A stretch of 30,970 nucleotides of DNA, from contig CAZKDJ010000029.1 of assembly GCA_964551295.1 (NCBI GenBank), positions 1 to 30,970 on the forward strand. The letters run 5' to 3'. Below are positions 22,890-29,594 of the stretch, piece after piece. How positions within the stretch are numbered: position 1 is the stretch's first letter; each line of letters opens with the position of its first letter. Both the position numbers and the translations under genes were made by a program. Source of the DNA: JAFGED01 sp964551295 (lineage in GTDB: Bacteria > Chloroflexota > Anaerolineae > B4-G1). The notes under the pieces are model-generated. The model was not told the origin of the DNA. It saw only the letters and a list, made by a program, of their open reading frames with translations, and made no database searches.

Positions 22890-24007
22890 CATGCCTCGTC
22901 GATCGCGCACCGTTCGATGGCGTTCAGCACGGTTTGGGCGCAGGCGGCCCAGGAGAAGCGTTGCACGTTGATAAAGCCGCGCGCGACCAACGCCTGGCGT
23001 AGGGCCGGGTCGTTGGCCGTGCGCTGCATGGCGGCGGCGATGGCGGCAGTGTTCTGAGGATCCACCAAAAGTGCCGCGTCTTTTGTGGTTACCTCAGGCA
23101 GGCTCGAGCTGGTGCTGGTGATGACCGGGCAGCCGCAGGCCTGCGCCTCCAGTACGGGCAGGCCAAACCCTTCGTATAGCGATGGAAACACAAAGGCCAG
23201 CGCGCCGCTTAGCAGGGCGGCCTTGTTCTCCTCGTGCACGTAGCCGGGAAAGAGGACGCGATTTTCGAGTCCCAGGCGGCGCACTTGGTCAAAGAGGTCG
23301 TCGTAGAGCCAGCCGCGCTTTCCTGCCAGGACCAGGTTGGCTTTGGATTCGATGGATGCGAACGCGTCGATGGTGCGCGCCAGGTTCTTGCGCGGCTGGA
23401 GAGTGCCCAGATAGAAAAAGTAATCGCCGTCGATGGCGTAGCGGGCTTTGGCGGCCTCGATCCGAACTGGGTCGCGGACTGGGGCCAGCGTCTCGTCATA
23501 TCCGTGGTAGGCGACGGTGATCTTGTCCAGTGGTGTTCGATAATGGGACACCAGATCGGCTTTGGTGACCTCCGAGACAGCTATGATGTGGGTCGCGACG
23601 CGGGCGCTCCAGCGCGTCGATAGGTCGAGGTATAGGCGTTGGAGCCAGGGATGGGCTCTTGGAAAGTGCAAGTATCCCAGGTCGTGGATAGTGACGAGGC
23701 TGATGCGTGGGCGGATGAGGGGCAGGACGTGAGCCGGGACGAAGAGCACGTCCGGCGGCCTACGGCCCATCTCCCACGAGAGGCGCAGGTGGGTCCACAG
23801 GCGCGGGAAGGGGATGTGGCGCGCGTCGGCTCCGGGGAACGCGCCCGCTGTGGGCGGATCGCGGAAGTAGAGCCGAAACTTGTGCCGGGCCGACTCGGTG
23901 CGTTTGCTTTCACATTCTAGCAGAGCCTGGATGAGTTGCTTGGAGTAGATTTCGGTGCCAGTTGGACGGGCACACTCGGCGCGGCTGGCGTCAATTCCGA
24001 TCAGCAT
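22889..24007 (-). CDS. Glycosyltransferase family 4 (GT-B fold)
   Basis: A 372-residue GT4 transferase that would move a sugar from a nucleotide-sugar to an acceptor at the cytoplasmic face of the membrane. The N-terminal half has GTEIYSKQLIQAL (17-29), VTIHDLGYLHFP (105-116) and IIAVSEVTKADL. The C-terminal donor half has YLGTLQPRKN (199-208) and the family's E-x7-E motif in EGFGLPVLE (279-287), followed by ACGCPVI. It resembles mannosyl- or rhamnosyl-type transferases of polysaccharide synthesis, but donor and acceptor are not readable. No other polysaccharide gene is nearby. It starts 18 bases after the small membrane protein gene and is probably cotranscribed with it. Confidence 0.9.
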   Translation of the reverse strand: MLIGIDASRAECARPTGTEIYSKQLIQALLECESKRTESARHKFRLYFRDPPTAGAFPGADARHIPFPRLWTHLRLSWEMGRRPPDVLFVPAHVLPLIRPRISLVTIHDLGYLHFPRAHPWLQRLYLDLSTRWSARVATHIIAVSEVTKADLVSHYRTPLDKITVAYHGYDETLAPVRDPVRIEAAKARYAIDGDYFFYLGTLQPRKNLARTIDAFASIESKANLVLAGKRGWLYDDLFDQVRRLGLENRVLFPGYVHEENKAALLSGALAFVFPSLYEGFGLPVLEAQACGCPVITSTSSSLPEVTTKDAALLVDPQNTAAIAAAMQRTANDPALRQALVARGFINVQRFSWAACAQTVLNAIERCAIDEA

Positions 24008-24025
24008 TGTGTGCGATCGCGTGCG

Positions 24026-24544
24026 CTATGGACGCCTACGCAGCAGACCGCGTAGTAACAATATCAGTCCCGCCATGACGAGGAGGATGGGCCAAAGTCG
24101 AGGGAGCATTTGGCTGGTCTCGGGACCGAGCAGTTCCAGGGTGACAATCAATCCCGCGCCGCCGATGATGAGGGCAACCATTCCCAAGAACAGCGCGCCC
24201 CAGTCCCGGAAGTGTGCTGCTGCCCACTGGGCCAGGAAGGCGACGCCGCCGATCAGGATGAATATCGGCCACCAGTTGCCCAAGTCGGCGTATTCCAGCG
24301 GACCCAGGGTGACGAAGAAGAACACTGCTCCGGCGAGGGCGGCGGCTGTGCCGAGAAAGACCTTGCTGGGATCGCGCCACCAGCCAAGGATGTGGCCGGC
24401 CAGGAGTGCCAACCCACCTGCCAGTGGAAAGATGGGCCAGATGACATCCCAGTCGGGGATACTTACGCCTACTTCATCGAGTAGCAGGTAGGCGCCTATC
24501 AGGATTAGGAATCCTGCCAGTACGAGCGAGCCTTTACGACGCAT
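24026..24544 (-). CDS. Small LiaF/LiaI-like membrane protein with three repeats
   Basis: A 172-residue membrane protein with about six hydrophobic helices in three similar units, each with a Trp-Pro in the second helix: DVIWPIFPLAGG, NWWPIFILIGG and RLWPILLVMAG. This pattern resembles the transmembrane part of LiaF/LiaI-type envelope-stress proteins (DUF5668-like), without LiaF's C-terminal soluble domain. The ATG at 24544 is chosen because AGGAGG lies seven bases upstream and the protein then begins MRRKGS before its first helix; an open extension to 24643 would cover the promoter and looks non-coding. Family resemblance is moderate and the function unknown. Confidence 0.8.
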   Translation of the reverse strand: MRRKGSLVLAGFLILIGAYLLLDEVGVSIPDWDVIWPIFPLAGGLALLAGHILGWWRDPSKVFLGTAAALAGAVFFFVTLGPLEYADLGNWWPIFILIGGVAFLAQWAAAHFRDWGALFLGMVALIIGGAGLIVTLELLGPETSQMLPRLWPILLVMAGLILLLRGLLRRRP

Positions 24545-24614
24545 ATCAAGCCTCCTTTTGCCGCACGCGTTGATCTTGCCGACGCGCCGCGTGTGGCGTG
24601 TTATAGCTTTTTGA

Positions 24615-24643
24615 ATTGTACCGCAAGCTAGCCGAGTGAGCAA
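24615..24643 (-). promoter_or_regulatory. Possible promoter of the LiaF-like / glycosyltransferase pair
   Basis: On the minus strand, TACAAT (24620-24615) has a weak -35, TTGCTC (24643-24638), 17 bases upstream. It lies about 70 bases before the well-marked start of the small membrane protein. Confidence 0.4.
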
Positions 24644-24729
24644 GCGTGCGGCTCTTCGGACGGTGTGGCTTTCGAGAGAGCTATGCGATTGGTAGCCTTG
24701 GCCAAGTGGTCCGGCCGGTTGCCTGGCAA

Positions 24730-24758
24730 TTGACCTCCGTTGAGGGTCGTGCTATACT
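24730..24758 (+). promoter_or_regulatory. Promoter of the 140-residue orphan gene
   Basis: TTGACC (24730-24735) and TATACT (24753-24758) are separated by exactly 17 bases. Transcription would start near 24765, about 40 bases before the ATG at 24805. Confidence 0.65.
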
Positions 24759-24804
24759 GTAATCTGTACAAGTTTAGCGGGATAGTCATTGTATTGGCGG
24801 GGCG

Positions 24805-25227
24805 ATGAAGGAATCTTTCAAGTTCCTATCTCCAGAACAAATACGCTACTTGGCGGAGATGGCGGAGCAGGCCCGGGCAGCCTTGAGCCGTTTCGCCGGC
24901 TATGAGGTATTCTACGACTCGACCTCCTTGCAACTTTTGGACGAATGGATTGACCGTCACTTGCGGCAGTTTCCAGAGCCTTCTCAGAGGATCCGTTTGC
25001 TTTGGATCAGTTTCTTGGGGGAGATGTTCCGTCGTCAGCATGGAGGGGAATGGGCGCTTCGTGGACAAGGTAAAGATGGGGGGTTGATCTTGCTTTGTCC
25101 GACTGAGAGCAGCGGTGTCTACACGGCAGATGTTTCTAGCCAGGTTCGTCGCCGCGTCACCGAGGGTATGTCAGCTTCCCTCGCTTACTACTTTGCGATT
25201 ACGAGTATCGAGTTGAGGGCAGGGTAG
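24805..25227 (+). CDS. Hypothetical 140-residue soluble protein
   Basis: A small soluble protein without signal peptide or membrane helix. The N-terminal part is helical (LSPEQIRYLAEMAEQARAAL), followed by SLQLLDEWIDRHL, a block with the pattern LGEMFRRQHGGEW, and a C-terminal beta-like stretch (GLILLCPTES) with a final helix. The LGE...GGxW pattern recurs in several small uncharacterised bacterial families, but I do not recognise this one. It is monocistronic, with a strong promoter upstream and an excellent terminator just after it, which supports it being a real, independently expressed gene. The ribosome-binding site (GGCGGGG) is modest. Confidence 0.75.
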   Translation: MKESFKFLSPEQIRYLAEMAEQARAALSRFAGYEVFYDSTSLQLLDEWIDRHLRQFPEPSQRIRLLWISFLGEMFRRQHGGEWALRGQGKDGGLILLCPTESSGVYTADVSSQVRRRVTEGMSASLAYYFAITSIELRAG

Positions 25228-25244
25228 GCTGCACGGGAAAGTGT

Positions 25245-25280
25245 AAGGGCCAGCCTTTTGTGCGGCTGGCCCTTGTTTTA
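25245..25280 (+). terminator. Intrinsic terminator after the 140-residue gene
   Basis: AAGGGCCAGCC (25245-25255) and GGCTGGCCCTT (25264-25274) are perfectly complementary over 11 bases with an eight-base loop, followed by GTTTTA. It begins 18 bases after the stop codon. Confidence 0.85.
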
Positions 25281-25313
25281 TTAGGGGGCAGCTAAAATCG
25301 GCAAGTCGCCACC

Positions 25314-25371
25314 CTGAGCGTAGCGAAGGGCCTCTGCTCTTGCTGTGGGCGAGATTCTTCGCTTCGCTCAG
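25314..25371. repeat. Palindromic MITE-like intergenic repeat
   Basis: CTGAGCGTAGCGAAG (25314-25328) and CTTCGCTTCGCTCAG (25357-25371) are inverted copies with one mismatch in 15, around a 28-base centre. From memory, this family (GAGATTCTTCGCTTCGCTCAGAA-type) is scattered between genes in many Chloroflexota and other environmental genomes and often yields false frames with LSEAKNL. Only this copy was noticed here. Confidence 0.6.
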
Positions 25372-25425
25372 AATGACGGCGTCTCTCCCAAGCGGCATCA
25401 ACCAGATTTAATCACGCCCATTCCA

Positions 25426-25956
25426 TTACGCTGGGCGGCGCAGTCGTCGTGCGGCGACCAGTATCACCAGCAAGGCCACGACGATCCCCCCGGCTCCAAA
25501 TGCGCCGATGCCCGTGCTCGGCATTTCATCTCCGCTCTCGGTGCCGGCAGTGGTGGGTCTTGGCGTGACCGTCGGGCGGCGGGTTGGCGTAGACTCTTCG
25601 GTAGCGCCCGCCGCTACCTCTGCCAGCGTCGCCGTCGCCGTGGGAGGTATCTCTGTCGGCTCCTCTGTCGGAGGCGGAGGTGTTTCGGTCGGTTCCGGGG
25701 TCTGTGTGCTTTCCTCCTGGCCTGCGGCGGCGGCTGCCTCGGCGGTCATCACCTGTTCTGTTTGACGCACGATTTCGTTTCGCGCTATGTTGTTCTGTAT
25801 TTGGGGATAGATGACGACTGCCCACACGATGAAGGCGCAGATGCCTACCGCGAGAAGGCCTCCAAATACCGCTACGAGTATGATGAAGGTGCGATTCGAT
25901 CCTTCTTCTGCCGCTGCTTCATCCTCTTCATCCGGGTAGAGCTCGAAATCTTCCAT
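25426..25956 (-). CDS. Thr/Pro-rich envelope protein with MPSTG sorting-like tail
   Basis: A 176-residue protein. An acidic N-terminus (1-20) is followed by a membrane helix (about 23-50), a Pro/Thr/Glu-rich spacer (about 83-140, PTETPPPPTEEPTE-like), the sequence MPSTG (145-149), a hydrophobic stretch (150-169) and a basic end (RRLRRPA). The last three parts have the layout of an LPxTG sortase signal with Met in place of Leu. The N-terminal helix is not a typical cleavable signal peptide, so the protein may instead span the membrane twice with the Thr/Pro spacer outside, possibly O-glycosylated. AAGGAGG lies five to six bases before the ATG. No sortase gene is in the window and the function is unknown. 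Confidence 0.8.
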   Translation of the reverse strand: MEDFELYPDEEDEAAAEEGSNRTFIILVAVFGGLLAVGICAFIVWAVVIYPQIQNNIARNEIVRQTEQVMTAEAAAAAGQEESTQTPEPTETPPPPTEEPTEIPPTATATLAEVAAGATEESTPTRRPTVTPRPTTAGTESGDEMPSTGIGAFGAGGIVVALLVILVAARRLRRPA

Positions 25957-26091
25957 GACTTACCTCCTTGAAATGGCCACTTGTCTCGGTGTTGTGTCTG
26001 TTGTGTTCAATGAGCTGTTTATCCGAAAACCCCGTAGTATGAGGGCCTTGTGCCCGCCCATGAGGGGCTGGGCTACATTTTTGGATAGACT

Positions 26092-27144
26092 CTAGCGCAA
26101 AACTTCCAAGTTCACCAAGGGAACAAAAACCGGTTCTTCTTGCTCCAAGTCTATTACTGCTCCGCGCACCCTGGCGTCTGTCTCTATATGACGTGGGTGG
26201 TCGACGAGGCTCATCACCGTTCCCACTTGACCCAGGTAAGGCGCTCTCACCACGCGTACCCGCGCGCCAGTAGTCAGGGGGGTGCCGGGCTGCACTTGTC
26301 CAGAGGGCAACGACTCTGCCGGTAAGGTAATCACGATCTCGGGACGCACAACGCCCCAGCGTGGCCTGACCTGCCCGCTGATTGAGGCTTCTCGACCGTC
26401 GTTCGTCGTCAGCAATTGGAACACGGGATCTGACATTGGAATGGTTCCAATGCCTTCGGTAGCGATAATGGGGATCGGAGAGCGTTTCACTAGGGGGATC
26501 AATTCAGGCGCAAGCCCACCTGTCACAATCCCCCGTATTTGGAGTTCCTGAGCTCGTTCTAGTACTGCCTCATTGACCTCTGAACCACCGATGACAATGG
26601 TCCCGTGGCATGAGGGGTCGATATCCCTGGCGCGCAATGACTTGTCTGGGCTTTTCACCAAGCGCTTGAGCACGCCAAAGCTCTCCCCACCCGTTCCCCA
26701 CGCGCCTTGGATGACGGCTCCTGTCGTTTCGATAACGACGCCTCGGTTTTGCAATACGTTGGTCACTACGCCATTGATGTAGGCACGCAGTTCAAACGGC
26801 GTGGGCGGTGTCTCGACCAGTACGCGCCCACTGCCGATGGAGGCCAGCACGCCGGCCATGGATGATTTGACTATGCGGTTGCGCTTTTTGGCAATGACCT
26901 GTCCCCGCCGCACGTTATCCCCCACTTTGACTTGCATATATCGCTTGATTTTGGTGGGCGAGACGCTTAACTCGGGCGCCACCGATAGGACTCGGAAATC
27001 GCCCGGCAGGTTGGCGTGTGCTACGACCTGTGTGGGCTCGACGCGTTCGTTGAGCTTGACCAATACATCGCCTGGTACAGGCAATATCCGCTCGCGGCGT
27101 ACGTTGACTAGTGGGGTCACCTGAGCTTCAAAAGGGTAATACAT
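26092..27144 (-). CDS. Barrel-sandwich (lipoyl-like) and KOW-motif protein of unknown function
   Basis: A 350-residue soluble protein, probably cytoplasmic. The N-terminal 110 residues look like two barrel-sandwich/lipoyl-like hairpins (RILPVPGDVLVKLNERVEPTQ and VKVGDNVRRGQVIAKK, ending SSMAGVLASIGSG). There is no biotin-acceptor MKM motif, although SSMAG is in an equivalent turn. The middle part has Rossmann-like patterns (GTIVIGGSEV, IRGIVTGGLAPELI, PIIATEGIGTI). Near residue 295 a KOW-like segment (GARVRVVRAPYLGQVGTV) begins. I believe such proteins are conserved beside MutL/GlmL-family genes in Chloroflexota, as here (31 bases downstream of one), but no function is known. The ribosome-binding site is weak (GGAG 15 bases upstream), so a different start is possible. 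Confidence 0.8.
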   Translation of the reverse strand: MYYPFEAQVTPLVNVRRERILPVPGDVLVKLNERVEPTQVVAHANLPGDFRVLSVAPELSVSPTKIKRYMQVKVGDNVRRGQVIAKKRNRIVKSSMAGVLASIGSGRVLVETPPTPFELRAYINGVVTNVLQNRGVVIETTGAVIQGAWGTGGESFGVLKRLVKSPDKSLRARDIDPSCHGTIVIGGSEVNEAVLERAQELQIRGIVTGGLAPELIPLVKRSPIPIIATEGIGTIPMSDPVFQLLTTNDGREASISGQVRPRWGVVRPEIVITLPAESLPSGQVQPGTPLTTGARVRVVRAPYLGQVGTVMSLVDHPRHIETDARVRGAVIDLEQEEPVFVPLVNLEVLR

Positions 27145-27175
27145 CGTCTGATCACTTGCTCCACTGATTCATGGC

Positions 27176-28921
27176 TTACCCGCCTACGTCCCACAGCCAC
27201 TGCCGTGTTTGCACTTGGCGTTCCTCTGGTTCGTTTGCCAGGCGAAGCGGACGTCCGCGGGCATCGATGATCAATCCTGCCAGGCCGCCGCTTATGCGCC
27301 GCTTGCCGCCTCTTCCCGGTCCGAGTCCCGCGTCAAAGCGCCGGGCAGGGCGTAACTCCAAATCGGCCTGCTGACCGGGAAGCACCGGGAGTACCTCTAT
27401 GTTCCCATACTGGACCTCGACGCTGAACGCGCTGCCGTCGTCGTAGGTCAATTTCACTCTGAGGACGGTGTCACCGGGTCGAGCACGCCCGACTGGCGAC
27501 ACCACCGTAGCCAGGTTGACAAAGCCTCCACTATCCAGTGTCTCGACTGCCGCCAGCGGTTTGACTGCTGCGACGCTCCCCAGGGCCGATGCTAGGCCGT
27601 ATTTGTCCAGCACCAGGGTGCTGATTCCTATGGGCTGTAGGGTGTCTAGGATCATCAGGGCGGTCTGGCCAGGTCGTGGAGCGTTCACCAACACCCCGCC
27701 GCTGACGATGATGGTGTCACAAAATGGCATGAGGTGAGGGTAAGGGTGGGCAGCGCCGGGTTCCCAGCCGGGCTGGGCCACCTCCAGCGTCCTGTAGATT
27801 GCCTCACGTGCCAACGCCTGCTCAAGCCACAACTCGCGTGGCTCCTGGGGAATGCTGGCGGGGTGTATTTCCTTGTTGAGGAGTGTCCCCAGCACCTCGT
27901 CTTCGGTCATCGGTTCGGGTATCCAGCGGGCGAGGGCTTGCGTATCGTGTTCCTGTAGCAGTTGTCGTCCACCAAAGGCGATTCCCAGGTCCCCACGGAC
28001 GGTGAGGAAGGATTGCCCGTCAAAAGTGGCTGCAATCGTCGTGTTGGCGGCGCCTACATCCACACCAAGCACCCCTTTTGTGGAGTCGCCCAGATGCCAT
28101 AGATACTGCACCATGCGGCTGAAAGCACGTGCGGTGGGTGTCAGGGATGTCGGGCTCCACATTTCGAGGGCGTCCATGCCCGGCAGTTGGGCCATCTTGT
28201 TCTGGCGGTAAAATTCGTCCAATTCCGCTTGGGCGTTGAACAGGTTCTCTTCTGTCAGGGTTGGACGCACATTGTCGGCGACGCGGAGCTCAACCTGTCC
28301 CTTTACGCTATCCACCACCCGTTGGCGTAGCTGTGAGTTTCCCACGTAGAGCAGACGAGGACGCGCTCGCTCTTCTATTAATGAACATGCCAGAGCCGTC
28401 GTCTCCACTAACTCGAGCACAGGCCTCTCGGCACCGTTCTCCAATCCCCCGGCGATGCAGATTACGTCGGGAGAGGCTTTGATGATCGTGTGGACACGCT
28501 CTTCCTCGGTCAGTCCGCCTCGCCCATCGCTGGCTATGATCGCTTTGACCTGCGAATACGTGCCGGCCGCTGCGCGTTCGGCGCTGGCGACGCTGAGGTC
28601 CCGCACGAGTCCACCGATCACGATCTCCAGTGGTGGGCTGGCGCTGGTAGTCGCAGCGAGCACACCTGCTCCTCCGTGTTCGGATGATAACAGGTCGCCG
28701 GCCGTATCAAAGAACGTCCGCCCGGTGACCTCGGTAATTTGCTCGGAGGCGTGGCGGATGCCGGCCGTGACGTCGGACCAGGGATACTCGGTTGTGGTCG
28801 GGGTCTCTCCCCGCGCTACGAAGCGGTAGTGTCCTCTGACGCGGTCGAGCAGCACGACTTTGGTCATCACCGTGCCGCAATCTGCCAGTAGGATCGAGCC
28901 AATGCTAGATTCTTGAGCCAT
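27176..28921 (-). CDS. MutL/GlmL-family ASKHA-fold protein (glutamate mutase L-like)
   Basis: A 581-residue protein related to GlmL/MutL, the actin/Hsp70-fold ATPase linked to adenosylcobalamin mutases (not the mismatch-repair MutL). The phosphate-1 loop is LLADCGTVMTK (11-21); a second nucleotide loop, GVLGVDVGAANT, lies near 290, and IIVSGGVL near 410 could be the adenosine motif. The C-terminal about 100 residues (from RPGDTVLRVKLTYDD) form an extra beta-rich domain. No mutase subunit (GlmS/GlmE) or cobalamin gene is nearby; the partners are a polytopic membrane protein (13 bases upstream) and the barrel-sandwich protein downstream. So a role in mutase repair is doubtful and a distinct conserved function is more likely. 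Confidence 0.88.
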   Translation of the reverse strand: MAQESSIGSILLADCGTVMTKVVLLDRVRGHYRFVARGETPTTTEYPWSDVTAGIRHASEQITEVTGRTFFDTAGDLLSSEHGGAGVLAATTSASPPLEIVIGGLVRDLSVASAERAAAGTYSQVKAIIASDGRGGLTEEERVHTIIKASPDVICIAGGLENGAERPVLELVETTALACSLIEERARPRLLYVGNSQLRQRVVDSVKGQVELRVADNVRPTLTEENLFNAQAELDEFYRQNKMAQLPGMDALEMWSPTSLTPTARAFSRMVQYLWHLGDSTKGVLGVDVGAANTTIAATFDGQSFLTVRGDLGIAFGGRQLLQEHDTQALARWIPEPMTEDEVLGTLLNKEIHPASIPQEPRELWLEQALAREAIYRTLEVAQPGWEPGAAHPYPHLMPFCDTIIVSGGVLVNAPRPGQTALMILDTLQPIGISTLVLDKYGLASALGSVAAVKPLAAVETLDSGGFVNLATVVSPVGRARPGDTVLRVKLTYDDGSAFSVEVQYGNIEVLPVLPGQQADLELRPARRFDAGLGPGRGGKRRISGGLAGLIIDARGRPLRLANEPEERQVQTRQWLWDVGG

Positions 28922-28934
28922 TGTCGTCTCTGCT

Positions 28935-29594
28935 TTAGCCGAACATCGATAAAAGTTTGGTTGCAGCTTCGATCAGGTATTGCATGCGTCCGATAAAGAC
29001 GGAGAGCGCCGCTGTGACCGCTCCCGCGAAGGCGACACCCAATGCGACTGTCAGAAATCCTTGCCCTATCTTGCCTGCCAATCCAATAGCTTTTCCTAAC
29101 AATCCTCCTAATCCCCGGCGCTTCTGTGTAAAGGTAAAGTCAAAGGCTAGTAGCGTGCACACTGTACCTACGGCAATGAATATGCCTTCCAGGGGACTGT
29201 CGCTTATAGCGTTTACGGTTGCCCCGAACTGCGGTGACAGGGTGCCCACGAGCGCCCCGACCAGCGCTATTGCGATCCCAAAGCCAATCAGGGGCGAGAG
29301 GAAATAGTTTCCTATGTAGGCAAATCTGGGTACACTTTTGAACACAAATAGACCCAAACCTATGCCCACAGGGATGATCAAGACCAGGTTGCCGAACAAG
29401 TCTTCTCTCCAGGGATCTGCGATCAACTTGCCCCAGACCTCGCGGATTGTCACTCCAAAGACATAGCCCACTAGGGCGCCGAGAAAGATGTGCAGGGTCA
29501 GCCGATAGAGGAAATTATCGCCTATGAGGTAGGAGAGCACAAAGATGGTCAGTGTGGCTCCGACGAATACCCCAACCACATCCAGGTCTGGCAT
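28935..29594 (-). CDS. Polytopic membrane protein of unknown function
   Basis: A 219-residue protein with about six membrane helices (for example VGVFVGATLTIFVLSYLIG, NLVLIIPVGIGLGLFVF and FLTVALGVAFAGAVTAAL), joined by short loops. One longer loop with REVWGKLIADPWRED follows the second helix, and a basic segment (TQKRRGLGGLLGK) lies late in the chain. I do not recognise a family. Its ATG shares one base with the TAA of the upstream PDWL-repeat gene (TAATG), and the MutL-like gene begins 13 bases after its stop, so the genes are translated as a unit. It may anchor the neighbouring soluble MutL-like and barrel-sandwich proteins to the membrane; this is inference from context only. Confidence 0.82.
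   Translation of the reverse strand: MPDLDVVGVFVGATLTIFVLSYLIGDNFLYRLTLHIFLGALVGYVFGVTIREVWGKLIADPWREDLFGNLVLIIPVGIGLGLFVFKSVPRFAYIGNYFLSPLIGFGIAIALVGALVGTLSPQFGATVNAISDSPLEGIFIAVGTVCTLLAFDFTFTQKRRGLGGLLGKAIGLAGKIGQGFLTVALGVAFAGAVTAALSVFIGRMQYLIEAATKLLSMFG

Noticed and set aside
24545..24643. Longer N-terminus for the LiaF-like membrane protein
   Set aside because: The extension covers the likely promoter and the strong AGGAGG site, which points to the ATG at 24544.
25171..25401. Minus-strand frame containing VILSEAKNL
   Set aside because: It is the typical false translation of the palindromic repeat, and it overlaps the terminator and the end of the 140-residue gene.
27176..28921. DNA mismatch-repair protein MutL
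   Set aside because: No GHKL ATPase motifs; the loops are of ASKHA type, as in GlmL/MutL of the glutamate mutase system.
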